Shown here piece after piece: positions 16,055 to 24,336 of a stretch of DNA of 34,581 nt (the stretch's first letter is position 1; the number at the start of each line of letters is the position of its first letter). The DNA lies in NCBI GenBank assembly GCA_002400885.1, contig NVRM01000017.1, positions 1-34,581 on the forward strand, given 5' to 3'. Source of the DNA: Flavobacteriaceae bacterium. Lineage in GTDB: Bacteria > Bacteroidota > Bacteroidia > Flavobacteriales > Flavobacteriaceae. The notes below the pieces were generated by a model that worked only from the letters and a program-made list of their open reading frames with translations, was not told where the DNA came from and did no database searches. Position numbers and translations under genes: made by a program.

Positions 16055-16402
16055 TTAAACAGGACTGTATTTTAATAATTGCTGATGTATGTTTTCCAAT
16101 TGTTGTAAGGTTTTTTTTCCTTCAGGCAACGTCTTGTCGTATATGTATATTTGGACACAGGATCTATTTTGAGCATCTTTTTGCATGGTGATATCAAACC
16201 ATCCATTTGGGTAATACACTTTTAAATTATCCGCTGTTTCTACCTTAAAATTTAACGCGTAATTCCCAGCTATATGATTCAGGTAATCTTCTCCTTCGAT
16301 GGCATCTAACTCCTTAAAACTATATTTAATTGTGTGATATGGTTTTGTGAATTCTATAGATACCTTTTCCAGGAGTTCTTCATTTAATTTTGTCATCATC
16401 AT
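16055..16402 (-). CDS. Small protein of unknown function
   Basis: 115 residues, no signal peptide or membrane segment, so probably cytoplasmic. I do not recognise a family. It begins with three consecutive Met codons (16402, 16399, 16396), so the exact start is open. The middle (NYALNFKVETADNLKVYYPN, then GWFDITMQKD) looks like alternating beta strands, and the C terminus (TLQQLENIHQQLLKY) like an amphipathic helix. It lies 40 bp after nagB on the same strand and before the shared terminator, so it is probably the last gene of the amino-sugar operon. A role in that pathway is guilt by association only. Confidence 0.6.
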   Translation of the reverse strand: MMMTKLNEELLEKVSIEFTKPYHTIKYSFKELDAIEGEDYLNHIAGNYALNFKVETADNLKVYYPNGWFDITMQKDAQNRSCVQIYIYDKTLPEGKKTLQQLENIHQQLLKYSPV

Positions 16403-16442
16403 ATAACTGTTATAAATTACTTTTTAAAGTTTTATTCAATTC

Positions 16443-18371
16443 TTAATATCTCCAGCGAACAAAAGCTTCCATAGCTGCATAATGCGCCATTCCTAGCTCG
16501 TCATATATATCAGCAGTTTCTTTGTTACGTACTTCTGCACGTTGCCAAAACTCTCTACTGTCAGCTCCTAGGAATACCACACCATCTTTTTGAGATTGAT
16601 GCTTGAAAATTCCATGTCTTTTTTCTAAGACTTGATCTGGTCCCATTGGGACAGCCATTTCAATTTCATCAATTCCCCATTCTTGCCATGCTCCACGGTA
16701 TAACCATACCCAACAGTCTTTCATGTAAGTTTCCTTTTTTAATCGTTTTACTGATTCAAAAATAGCATCTAAACATACTTTATGTGTTCCGTGTGGATCG
16801 GCTAAATCTCCTGCAGCAAAAATCAAATGAGGTTTTACTTCAGCAATCAATGCCATGGTAAGTTCAATGTCTTTTTCTCCTACTTCGTCTTTTTCAATAC
16901 GACCGGTTTCGTAGAAAGGAAGGTTCATAAAATGGATGTGATCATCGTCTAGGCCAATAAAATGACTGGTAGCTCTAGCTTCACCTTTTCTAATAATTCC
17001 TTTAATATCTCTAACTTCCTGAGTATCTATGTCGCTGTTTTTCTTGTTTTGCAAGAAGGCAGTGGCTTTGTTATAAATAGCTTCAGCTTCGTTATTTTTA
17101 ATTCCAAAATTCTCGTTGTAGTCACATACAAAATTAGCGAAACGCAAAGCTTCAGCATCAGCTACAGCAATGTTTCCAGAGGTTTGGTAGGCAACATGTA
17201 CATCGTGTCCTTGCTCTTGTAAGCGTTTAAAAGTACCTCCCATACTAATGATATCATCATCGGGATGCGGGCTAAAAATTAAGACTCTTTTTCTTGCTGG
17301 TTCTGCACGTTCAGGACGTTTACTATCATCAGCATTTGGTTTTCCTCCTGGCCAACCTGTAATGGTGTTTTGTAATTTATTGAAAATTATAATGTTGATG
17401 TCATAAGCAGGACCTTTGTCTGCCAATAAATCACTCATTCCGTTTTCGATATAATCTGCATCGGTTAGCATTAAAATAGGTTTGGCTATTTTTAAGGCCA
17501 ATCCTAAGACTGCTTTGCGGATCATGGTATCTGTCCATGCTACTTTTTCTACCAACCAAGGTGTATTAATCCTTGTTAGTTTTGAAGAAGCTTCTTTGTC
17601 AATTACAAATACAACATTGTCATGTTCTTGTAAGAAAGATGCAGGGACTTGGTTTGTAACAGGTCCTTCGACAGCTGTTTTTATAATGTTAGATTTTCCT
17701 TCACCCCATGCCATTAAAATAACACGTTTGGCTTCCATTATCTTTTTAACTCCTAAAGTAATCGCCGTTCTTGGTGTATTGTTTAAACCAGAAAAATCAT
17801 TACTAGCAGCGACTCTTGTAATATGGTCAAGTGCTACTAATCTTGTTTTTGAATTCTGTAAAGACCCAGATTCATTGAATCCAATATGTCCGTTTCCTCC
17901 AATTCCAAGAATTTGAATATCTAATCCTCCTAAAGATTCGATTTTGGATTCATAAGCTGCACAGTAATCTGCAATTTCAGATTTCTTTAACAATCCATTT
18001 GGAATGTTATAGTTCTCAGGTAAAATATCAACGTGGTCAAAAAGTAAACTCTTCATAAAACGAACGTAACTATTTACAGAATCTGGTTCCATAGGGTAGT
18101 ATTCGTCCAAGTTAAAAGTGATTACATTTTTAAAACTCAAGCCTTCTTCTTTGTGTAGTTTCACCAATTCTGAATACAATCCTTTTGGAGAAGAACCTGT
18201 AGCCAACCCTAAAATACAGGGTTGTTTTAATGCTTGTTTTACACGAATTAAATCAGCTATTTCCTTAGCGATTGCTTTTGATGCATTGGTTGAATGCTCA
18301 AAAATGATGGTGTCAATGTTTTCGAATCTTTGTTCAAAATCTGTTGAGGCATCGATGTTACTTTTTAACAT
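16443..18371 (-). CDS. nagB: Glucosamine-6-phosphate deaminase fused to PIG-L/LmbE-type deacetylase
   Basis: 642 residues, about 2.4 times a plain NagB (about 260). The N-terminal domain (about 1-330) is NagB: LGLATGSSPKGLY (phosphate loop), FNLDEYYPM (catalytic Asp region) and GIGGNGHIGFNES (active-site His). It converts glucosamine-6-phosphate to fructose-6-phosphate and ammonia. The C-terminal domain (about 365-640) is PIG-L/LmbE-like: FSPHPDDDIISMGGTF carries the zinc ligands of the HPDD motif and GDLADPHGTHKVC the third ligand region. PIG-L enzymes remove the acetyl group from GlcNAc compounds, so the fusion may deacetylate and deaminate; this second activity is inferred. The fusion is common in Bacteroidetes and no separate nagA is nearby. 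It is fourth in the operon, 23 bp after the transporter. Confidence 0.92.
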   Translation of the reverse strand: MLKSNIDASTDFEQRFENIDTIIFEHSTNASKAIAKEIADLIRVKQALKQPCILGLATGSSPKGLYSELVKLHKEEGLSFKNVITFNLDEYYPMEPDSVNSYVRFMKSLLFDHVDILPENYNIPNGLLKKSEIADYCAAYESKIESLGGLDIQILGIGGNGHIGFNESGSLQNSKTRLVALDHITRVAASNDFSGLNNTPRTAITLGVKKIMEAKRVILMAWGEGKSNIIKTAVEGPVTNQVPASFLQEHDNVVFVIDKEASSKLTRINTPWLVEKVAWTDTMIRKAVLGLALKIAKPILMLTDADYIENGMSDLLADKGPAYDINIIIFNKLQNTITGWPGGKPNADDSKRPERAEPARKRVLIFSPHPDDDIISMGGTFKRLQEQGHDVHVAYQTSGNIAVADAEALRFANFVCDYNENFGIKNNEAEAIYNKATAFLQNKKNSDIDTQEVRDIKGIIRKGEARATSHFIGLDDDHIHFMNLPFYETGRIEKDEVGEKDIELTMALIAEVKPHLIFAAGDLADPHGTHKVCLDAIFESVKRLKKETYMKDCWVWLYRGAWQEWGIDEIEMAVPMGPDQVLEKRHGIFKHQSQKDGVVFLGADSREFWQRAEVRNKETADIYDELGMAHYAAMEAFVRWRY

Positions 18372-18394
18372 GATAGTATGTTTTAGTTAGTAGT

Positions 18395-19732
18395 TTATTG
18401 GTTTTTTTTAGACCAGCTAGTTATTTTATGTCCCCATAAAGCAAAGAATAAAATCATGGCATAACAAGGGATTAAAATCCAGTAGCTACTAGTAGCTGCG
18501 CTAGCCATTGCGTCAGAATGATTCACCCCTGAAGCGATGAGTACTTCTTTTCCTGAGTCTACCAATCGTCCATATAATAAAGGAATAATCGCTCCCCCAG
18601 AAATAGCCATTACCAATAGGGCAGAGGCTGTTTTTGTATGTTTTCCAAGTCCTTCTAAGGTTAGAGGCCACACTGCTGGCCATACCAATGCATTTGCGAT
18701 ACCTAAAGCAGCAACAAACATAATAGAGGTAAATCCTGTGGTGGATAGGATACAGGTACTAAATATAATTCCTAGTAAAGCGCTTACTTGTAAGGCTGTT
18801 TTTTGTTGGATGTATTTAGGGATTAAGAAGACACCTAAACCGTAAGTGGCGACCATGGCCATTAATGTTAATGTGGTGAAAAACTTCGCGTCTTCTGCAG
18901 TAAATCCTAAAGAAATTCCATAAGCAATAATCGTATCTCCTGCAATTACTTCTGCTCCAACATATACAAATAAGGTCAATACACCTAACCATAAATGTGG
19001 GAATTGGAAGATGGTTTTAGTACTTACGTCTCCTGTTCCTTCAGTTTCTAAAGGGGCTGCTTCTACATCCGGTAATGGTGCTTTTCTAATAAGTAAAGCC
19101 AATACAAATAATACTGCTGCCATGACTAAATATGGTGTAAAAACACTGTCTGCCATTCCATCTAACATGGTGGCTTTTTCTGTGTCAGATACATGTGCTA
19201 ATTTTTCTTTCACATCATCAATACCTGAAAGTAACAAGGCTCCAAATATTAAAGATCCTAGGGCACCAGCTACTTTATTAGCAATTCCCATAATGGCAAT
19301 ACGCTTGGCCGCACTTTTCATTGGGCCTAAAATAGTAATGTAAGGGTTAGACGCAGTTTGTAAAATCGTCATCCCTAATCCTTGGATGAAAATAGCGATT
19401 AAAAACAACCAGTAAGTTCTAGATTCTGCAGCGGGAATAAATACTAAAGCTCCGATAGCCATGATAAATAATCCCAATGACATCCCTTTTTTATAGCCTA
19501 TTTTCCCTAAGATATAAGAAGCGGGTAGTGCCATTACCACAAACGAAATATAAGAGGCCGAGGCCACTAAGTAAGATTGTGCATCGGTTAATTCGTTAAT
19601 GGTTTTCATAAACGGAATTAAGGCACCGTTTATCCATGTTATAAATCCAAAAATAAAGAATAATCCGGCAATAATAAGTATTGGTACAAGCGTATTATTT
19701 TTACCTGCTGGGTTGTTGGTTGTTGTTGACAT
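18395..19732 (-). CDS. FHS-family MFS sugar:H+ symporter (NagP/GluP-like)
   Basis: 445 residues with 12 predicted membrane helices, the FucP/GluP (fucose-galactose-glucose/H+ symporter) type of major facilitator. The N-terminal block FFIFGFITWINGALIPFMK is characteristic of this family, as are FIQGLGMTILQTASNPYI and ANALVWPAVWPLTLEGLGKH. Relatives carry glucose, galactose, fucose or N-acetylglucosamine across the inner membrane. Given the NahK-like kinase and NagB in the same operon, GlcNAc or GalNAc is the most likely substrate (inference). It lies 14 bp after the kinase gene and 23 bp before nagB. The central loop between helices 6 and 7 (around residues 215-235) is acidic and poorly conserved, as usual. 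Confidence 0.88.
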   Translation of the reverse strand: MSTTTNNPAGKNNTLVPILIIAGLFFIFGFITWINGALIPFMKTINELTDAQSYLVASASYISFVVMALPASYILGKIGYKKGMSLGLFIMAIGALVFIPAAESRTYWLFLIAIFIQGLGMTILQTASNPYITILGPMKSAAKRIAIMGIANKVAGALGSLIFGALLLSGIDDVKEKLAHVSDTEKATMLDGMADSVFTPYLVMAAVLFVLALLIRKAPLPDVEAAPLETEGTGDVSTKTIFQFPHLWLGVLTLFVYVGAEVIAGDTIIAYGISLGFTAEDAKFFTTLTLMAMVATYGLGVFLIPKYIQQKTALQVSALLGIIFSTCILSTTGFTSIMFVAALGIANALVWPAVWPLTLEGLGKHTKTASALLVMAISGGAIIPLLYGRLVDSGKEVLIASGVNHSDAMASAATSSYWILIPCYAMILFFALWGHKITSWSKKNQ

Positions 19733-19746
19733 AATAAGTGGTTTTA

Positions 19747-20838
19747 TTAATTTACCGTAGACGCGTTGATTGTCATAGCATCATATTGTTGGGTTAAACT
19801 TTCTATCAATTTGAATTGATTTTTTGCACGGTCTAAATTGTGCATCGTATATTTTGTTTTATAGTATACATCATCATTTAAAAAGTCCGTTAGAAAGCGT
19901 AAGGCCATAATAAATATCATGGTTTTTGCACCTAAGGGTAAATGGTCTATTTCGACTTGAGACAATGTGTCTTTGGTTTCTCCTAAAAACCCTTTTACAT
20001 AGGCTTTATAATAAGTGATATTAAAGTTTACCAAGTCTAAATTTTTCTCATCCTCATTGGCTGTATTACAAATAGTACGGATGGCATCTCCAAAATCGTA
20101 ATGTACAATTCCAGGCATCACCGTGTCGGTATCTATGACACACAAACCTTTGTTTTCTTGATCAAAAAGAATGTTAGAAATTTTGGTGTCATTATGTGTA
20201 ACACGTGTTTTTATTTTTCCAGCTTCCTTTAAATATTGGATAATGTGCATTTCCTCTTTTAGGTCATCTACAATGTCAATATATTGTTGGGCTTGAGATA
20301 AGCGTTCTTCAGAGGCGTTTTTTAAGGCATCGTTAAATTGCTCAAAACGGAAGGACATGTCGTGAAACTTAGGAATCACATCTATCAAGACAGCTGCGTC
20401 AAAATCATCCGTTAGGTTTAAAAAATTACCGATTAATTTTCCGCCTTCATAGGCTACGTTTTCATCTGTTACGGCTTCATAAGTGATGCTGTCATGAATA
20501 TAAATCATCACATTCCAGTAATTTTTGTCGGCATCTAAGTGATAATACAAACCGGTAGAGGCTGGTAAAAATGACAATACGCGACGTTTGAGCTCTGCAG
20601 CTGGTAAGTGATTCATTTTTTTTAATAAATGCTGACTTACATGTGTTTTATTAGAAATTAAGCCGGGAACATCCTTAAATACACCGTGGTTGATACGTTG
20701 TAAAATATAAGAAACTTCTTTTTCGGTTTTAATTAAATAAGTGTCATTAATATGACCAGAGGCTAATTCTTTATAAGAAGCAACAGCATCTGATTTGTCA
20801 AAATTAGTGAATATTGATTTTAAGTGATCTAGTATCAT
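19747..20838 (-). CDS. nahK: NahK-like N-acetylhexosamine 1-kinase (APH fold)
   Basis: 363 residues, the length of Bifidobacterium NahK, which it matches over its whole length as far as I recall that sequence. Features: GHINDTYLI and SYILQRINHGVF in the N lobe; KFHDMSFRFEQFNDAL; the aminoglycoside-phosphotransferase catalytic motif RVTHNDTKISNILFD (about 208-222); the metal-binding IDTDTVMPGIVHYDFGD; ANEDEKNL; and ALRFLTDFLNDDVYY with TKYTMHNLDRAKNQFKLI near the end. NahK transfers phosphate from ATP to the anomeric OH of GlcNAc or GalNAc. The nucleotidyltransferase gene 1 bp upstream would turn the product into a UDP-sugar. AmgK (MurNAc/GlcNAc 1-kinase in cell-wall recycling) is the alternative relative and should be tested. 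Confidence 0.85.
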   Translation of the reverse strand: MILDHLKSIFTNFDKSDAVASYKELASGHINDTYLIKTEKEVSYILQRINHGVFKDVPGLISNKTHVSQHLLKKMNHLPAAELKRRVLSFLPASTGLYYHLDADKNYWNVMIYIHDSITYEAVTDENVAYEGGKLIGNFLNLTDDFDAAVLIDVIPKFHDMSFRFEQFNDALKNASEERLSQAQQYIDIVDDLKEEMHIIQYLKEAGKIKTRVTHNDTKISNILFDQENKGLCVIDTDTVMPGIVHYDFGDAIRTICNTANEDEKNLDLVNFNITYYKAYVKGFLGETKDTLSQVEIDHLPLGAKTMIFIMALRFLTDFLNDDVYYKTKYTMHNLDRAKNQFKLIESLTQQYDAMTINASTVN

Positions 20839-20839
20839 A

Positions 20840-21748
20840 TTACCAAAGATTTATTGGATAAATTTTGTGATTTTTCAATGTTTCAATAGCCGATTGTACC
20901 ACGGCTTTGTCTTCTTTATAAGTGACTCCAAACCATAGGGAAGAAGATTTTAACACCTGTACGCTGGCCTTTTTTTCTTTGATCATTTCGTTTACGATTA
21001 AAGGAATAAAGAACTCAGATTTTGGGGCGTCGTGATTTTTTTCTAAAAAGTTTTCAAATAATGTTTCGGCATAGTCAAAACATTTATGAGTGAATCCCCA
21101 AAAGTTCATGGAAACAATGGTGTTTTCATCTATTGGAATAAGTTCTCCATTTTCATCTTTACGAAATAATTCAGAAGCTATTTTTTCTATATGTGTGCGT
21201 TCCGTTACATCTGTTAATAAGCCTTCCTTATTTACGACACATTCACCCCGAGATACAAAACCATGTTCTGAAATGGTGTTTTTTAATTGATAAGCAATCA
21301 TATTAAACTGAGTGGAATCTTGTGGCGTTTCCTGTAAGGATTTTGCCATGATTTCAAAAGCTTCTCTCCCGTAAAAATCATCTGCATTAATGATGGCGAA
21401 ATTTTCGTGAACCACTTCTTTTGCCATTAACAAAGCATGTCCTGTTCCCCAAGGTTTTTCTCTTTTGTTAGGCTTGAATTTTTCAGGTATGTTTTCCGTT
21501 TCTTGGAATACATAGGCAACTTCTGCTTTTCCTATTAGCTTTTTATCAAAAATAGCTTTGAAATCAGCTTCAATGTTTTTTCTGATAATAAATACAAATT
21601 TTCCGAATCCTGCTTGCAAGGCATCATAAATTGAAAAATCTAAAATAGTATCTCCTTCTGGAGTAAAACTATCCAATTGTTTTAAGCCTCCATACCTGCT
21701 TCCGATTCCGGCCGCTAAGATAACTAGGGTTGGTTTTATAGTGTTCAT
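20840..21748 (-). CDS. Sugar-1-phosphate nucleotidyltransferase
   Basis: 302 residues, a Rossmann-type nucleotidyltransferase. The nucleotide loop is at the N terminus, LVILAAGIGSRYGGLKQLD. FIIRKNIEADF, GTGHALLMAK and the metal-site region INADDFYGREAFEIM follow, then FWGFTHKCFDYAETLFENFL and SSSLWFGVTYKED. The enzyme joins a nucleoside triphosphate to a sugar-1-phosphate. Next to a NahK-like kinase (start 2 bp after its stop, tight coupling) the expected reaction is UTP plus GlcNAc-1-P or GalNAc-1-P to the UDP-sugar. It lacks the C-terminal acetyltransferase half of GlmU. It is the first gene of the operon, 110-170 bp downstream of three regularly spaced near-palindromes. Substrate is inferred from context only. 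Confidence 0.82.
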   Translation of the reverse strand: MNTIKPTLVILAAGIGSRYGGLKQLDSFTPEGDTILDFSIYDALQAGFGKFVFIIRKNIEADFKAIFDKKLIGKAEVAYVFQETENIPEKFKPNKREKPWGTGHALLMAKEVVHENFAIINADDFYGREAFEIMAKSLQETPQDSTQFNMIAYQLKNTISEHGFVSRGECVVNKEGLLTDVTERTHIEKIASELFRKDENGELIPIDENTIVSMNFWGFTHKCFDYAETLFENFLEKNHDAPKSEFFIPLIVNEMIKEKKASVQVLKSSSLWFGVTYKEDKAVVQSAIETLKNHKIYPINLW

Positions 21749-21856
21749 TTTTAGTTGATTGAGGTTTTATTATGTATGGATAACTGTGAGCTCTCCCTAC
21801 TTGGTTCCGCTAAATTAGACAGGATTATTGGATTTACAAAAGTTTTTCGGCGAAAA

Positions 21857-21916
21857 TGTGCTCGAACACACGAAAAAAGTGTTCTCGAGCACACATAAAG
21901 GTGTTTTCGAGCACAC
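21857..21916. promoter_or_regulatory. Three phased near-palindromic sites (GTGYTCGARCAC type)
   Basis: TGTGCTCGAACACA (21857-21870), GTGTTCTCGAGCACAC (21879-21894) and GTGTTTTCGAGCACAC (21901-21916), each centred on TCGA. Centres are 23 and 22 bp apart, close to two helical turns. They lie upstream of the amino-sugar operon. A weak - strand -7-like box AACTTTTG (21844-21837) would put site 1 over the -33 position. Sites 1 and 2 can also pair with each other as one RNA hairpin with a 2-nt bulge, so an RNA role is an alternative. Confidence 0.6.
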
Positions 21917-21968
21917 TTTTATAATTTTAGTAGAATTTTGTGTCTTTGTGAACTGTAATATGTGCTTT

Positions 21969-22190
21969 TTAGATGGTAGGAATTAATTGTTTGTATGCTT
22001 GTGTCACATGAGGAGTAAACGATATTGAAAGATGACCTTGCGATTCAAAATGATGGATTGAGAGTATCTGACAATTTTTTTCAGGAACTAGTATAGATGT
22101 GAAACTCACAAAGGGTAGAAATGTAGATGTTTTTGTAGCTAGTATTTTACTTGTATTGTAAAGGCTCAAAAGAGGAGCTATCCAAGGGGC
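21969..22190 (-). pseudogene. Possible gene remnant, 73 open codons
   Basis: The frame from a stop just above 22190 to TAA at 21969 reads as plausible protein, e.g. LVPEKNCQILSIHHFESQGH and the ending HVTQAYKQLIPTI, but has only a TTG (22169) as start and no promoter. The tail looks like the C terminus of a globular enzyme, but I could not place the family. It may be the decayed 3' end of a lost gene, or chance. Confidence 0.25.
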
Positions 22191-22478
22191 TTAGAGTAGG
22201 TGTAAAAAATACAGTGAGATAATTCCTTTTGTGTTTTGAATATTCATACAGAATTTGAGGTGTTCAAGACGGCGTTACTAGTGAGAGAGGTTACATTCAA
22301 ACCCTAAAGAGCATGATTTTACAGCGGTTTTTTCTATAATAAAAACAACTAATTATTTCTTTTATTGATCTAAAAAGGTTATTGTCAGTGTGTAATGTGA
22401 GGGAGAGTCTGTGTTTTAATCCTTTTTTCTTTAAAACAATGCAATACTTGAATGGGTTTTAAATGTTGATAAATAGCA

Positions 22479-22509
22479 TTGTACAACAACAAATAAAAGT
22501 TTAAATTTG
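22479..22509 (+). promoter_or_regulatory. Predicted lacI-family regulator promoter
   Basis: TTG (22479-22481), 20 bp, then TAAATTTG (22502-22509), exact on both Bacteroidetes elements. The transcription start would be near 22516, about 50 nt before ATG 22566. No palindrome overlaps it, so autoregulation is not evident. Confidence 0.65.
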
Positions 22510-22565
22510 ACCGCTCGAATAAGAAAGCAGATTTAAGGGGATATAGAAGATCTTTATACTGATTA

Positions 22566-23612
22566 ATGGATAAAAAATATACAATAAAAGACATTGCTGC
22601 ATTGGCTGGAGTATCTAAAGGTACTGTGGATAGAGTGTTGCACAAACGAGGTAAAGTTTCAGAAACAGCATTGGTGAAAGTCAATAATGTATTGGATGAA
22701 ATTGATTATCAGCCTAATCCTATGGCTAAAAACTTACGAATTAATAAAGTTTTTAAATTGTTTGTATTGATACCCAATGTAGGGAAAGATTCCTTTTGGT
22801 TACCTTGTAAGGATGGAATTCAAGAGTTTGAGGATGCCTATAAAGGCTTTGGAATTAAAGTAGAAAATTACTTTTTTGACCCTGCGAGTACCGCGTCTTT
22901 TTTGGAAACAGCAAGAGGAATGATTGCACTTCAACCAGATGCGATTCTAACTGTTCCTATTTTTGCTAAAGAAGCCCATGTGATTGTAAAGGAATGTTAT
23001 GAGGCAGGAATTAAAGTCTCTATTTTCAACAACTTTATTGCCTCTGATTATGTACATAATTTTATTGGTCAGGACTTATATCAGAGTGGGAGAGTAGCGG
23101 CAAATTTGTTACACATGCTCCTTAAAAAAGGACATATAGGAATCATTCATATTGATGAAGAATCCAGGAATGCCACCCACTTACAAGAAAAAGAAAAAGG
23201 ATTTCGAAATTATTTTTCAGGATTAAAATCTGATAATTATCAAATATCAACCTTAAGTATTTCGCATAAAGACCCGGTGAAATTCAAAGCTACCTTATTG
23301 GAATTTTTAGATGAGAACGAAAACTTAGAAGCGATGTTTGTCACGATCTCTAAATCACATTTAGTGGCGGATGCCATCAAAGATAGAAAGCAAAGGCAAT
23401 TAATTGTAGGCTATGACTTGGTCGATAAAAATGTCCATTATTTAAAAAATGGAGGGGTAAATTTCTTAATCAACCAAAAGCCAAAAGAACAAGTAACATT
23501 GGCATTGAATTATTTAGCCGAATATTTCTTGTTCGATAAACCCATTCCTTCTGAAGTATTATTACCTATTGTAATTGTAAATGCAGAGAGTGTGGATGGA
23601 TATTTGGTGTAG
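22566..23612 (+). CDS. LacI-family transcriptional regulator
   Basis: 348 residues, normal for LacI proteins. The N-terminal helix-turn-helix and hinge are clear: YTIKDIAALAGVSKGTVDRV then LHKRGKVSETALVKV and the hinge region IDYQPNPMAKNLR (residues about 4-60). The rest is a periplasmic-binding-protein-like ligand domain, e.g. KVFKLFVLIPNVGKDSFWLP at its start, DAILTVPIFAKEAH and FINQKPKEQ-like signature FLINQKPKEQVTLALNYL near the end. It would bind DNA as a dimer or tetramer and respond to a sugar. It is divergent from the amino-sugar operon and convergent with the KDG operon, so it may control either. Its TAG stop touches the stop of the CBM9-like gene, with no terminator between. Confidence 0.93.
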   Translation: MDKKYTIKDIAALAGVSKGTVDRVLHKRGKVSETALVKVNNVLDEIDYQPNPMAKNLRINKVFKLFVLIPNVGKDSFWLPCKDGIQEFEDAYKGFGIKVENYFFDPASTASFLETARGMIALQPDAILTVPIFAKEAHVIVKECYEAGIKVSIFNNFIASDYVHNFIGQDLYQSGRVAANLLHMLLKKGHIGIIHIDEESRNATHLQEKEKGFRNYFSGLKSDNYQISTLSISHKDPVKFKATLLEFLDENENLEAMFVTISKSHLVADAIKDRKQRQLIVGYDLVDKNVHYLKNGGVNFLINQKPKEQVTLALNYLAEYFLFDKPIPSEVLLPIVIVNAESVDGYLV

Positions 23613-24257
23613 TTATTTTACAAATACGAGTTTTCCAAAAGAACTTGCAATATGGAAATTAGGAGTTTCTGTCTGTGGGTTTACCCATGGAATCCATGTA
23701 GGTTCGTAAGTTCCGTTCGCTTGTTTATTATATTTTGCACGGTAAATTCCTGTTTCAATCACATTGTTTTTTAAGAGATCTAAGGCTTTTAGAGACTTTA
23801 AGCTTAGGGCTATTTCTACGGTAAAATGAGTTTTTGAGATATGAGATTTTACTGATAGCTCTTCTGAGGGCCATTGCCAGTTAAAATCAAAGTCATTATT
23901 AGGCTTGGCTTTGAAATCCATGACTCTCGGACTCGGGTCAATTTCCAAACAATAATAAGGGTTCAATTGGTCGTTACTTCTAAAAAACAATTCTACTCTG
24001 TCTGATTCTCCAATGGTTTCTGTGCAGATAGTGCTCTTACTATCGTTCAGATGTATTTGAGAATCTTCTACTTGGAATTTAAGATATAGGTGGCTTTCAC
24101 TCCAGAGTGCTTTAAATGCTATTTGTTTAATAGGAGCATCATCCCAGGGAGAACAAAAATCTGTCATTTCAGTTGCTTTGTCCCACTGTACATCATCACC
24201 TTTACCAGATAAAATAATGTTTGTTGATGCGATATGTGCTACGTTGTATGTTTTCAT
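23613..24257 (-). CDS. CBM9-like carbohydrate-binding protein
   Basis: 214 residues from the start I choose, ATG 24257 (MKTYNVAHIAS). A longer frame opens at 24314, but its extra 19 codons run through the stem and T-tract of an intrinsic terminator, and their Phe/Ile-rich sequence is just the T-tract translated, not a real signal peptide (no Lys/Arg n-region). The protein has the family-9 CBM-like beta pattern: ALWSESHLYLKFQVEDSQI, SDRVELFFRSND, YYCLEIDPSPRVMDFKAK, and TGIYRAKYNKQ with EPTWIPWVNP. Without a signal peptide it would act in the cytoplasm, unusual for a sugar-binding domain. It is last in the KDG cluster and would need readthrough or its own promoter. Role unknown. Confidence 0.72.
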   Translation of the reverse strand: MKTYNVAHIASTNIILSGKGDDVQWDKATEMTDFCSPWDDAPIKQIAFKALWSESHLYLKFQVEDSQIHLNDSKSTICTETIGESDRVELFFRSNDQLNPYYCLEIDPSPRVMDFKAKPNNDFDFNWQWPSEELSVKSHISKTHFTVEIALSLKSLKALDLLKNNVIETGIYRAKYNKQANGTYEPTWIPWVNPQTETPNFHIASSFGKLVFVK

Positions 24258-24281
24258 AAGTTTTAACTCTAAAAAAATGAT

Positions 24282-24321
24282 AAAAAAAATCACATGAAAA
24301 TACGAGATTTCCATGTGATTT
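24282..24321 (-). terminator. Intrinsic terminator between the MFS and CBM9-like genes
   Basis: On the - strand AAATCACATG (24321-24312), a 15-nt loop, CATGTGATTT (24296-24287), then a run of T continuing to 24282. The 10-bp stem is perfect. It follows the MFS stop by 16 bp and precedes the chosen CBM9-like start. Confidence 0.8.
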
Positions 24322-24336
24322 GCAATGTAGGTTTAT

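Larger units (their letters stand above)
21749..22565. other. Long intergenic region between the divergent amino-sugar operon and lacI gene
   Basis: About 820 bp. It holds the triple TCGA-centred sites (21857-21916), an open - strand frame without a good start (21969-22190), and the lacI promoter (22479-22509). Between 22191 and 22478 I see no gene, RNA or repeat. Confidence 0.6.

Noticed and set aside
17881-17916. Asn in place of the E. coli catalytic-loop Asp in NagB (GIGGNGHIGFNE)
   Set aside because: As I recall, Gram-positive and many other NagB proteins have the same Asn, so it is not a sign of an inactive enzyme.
22385-22684. 99-codon - strand frame overlapping the start of the LacI gene
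   Set aside because: Antisense to the clear helix-turn-helix coding region and to its promoter; a shadow frame.
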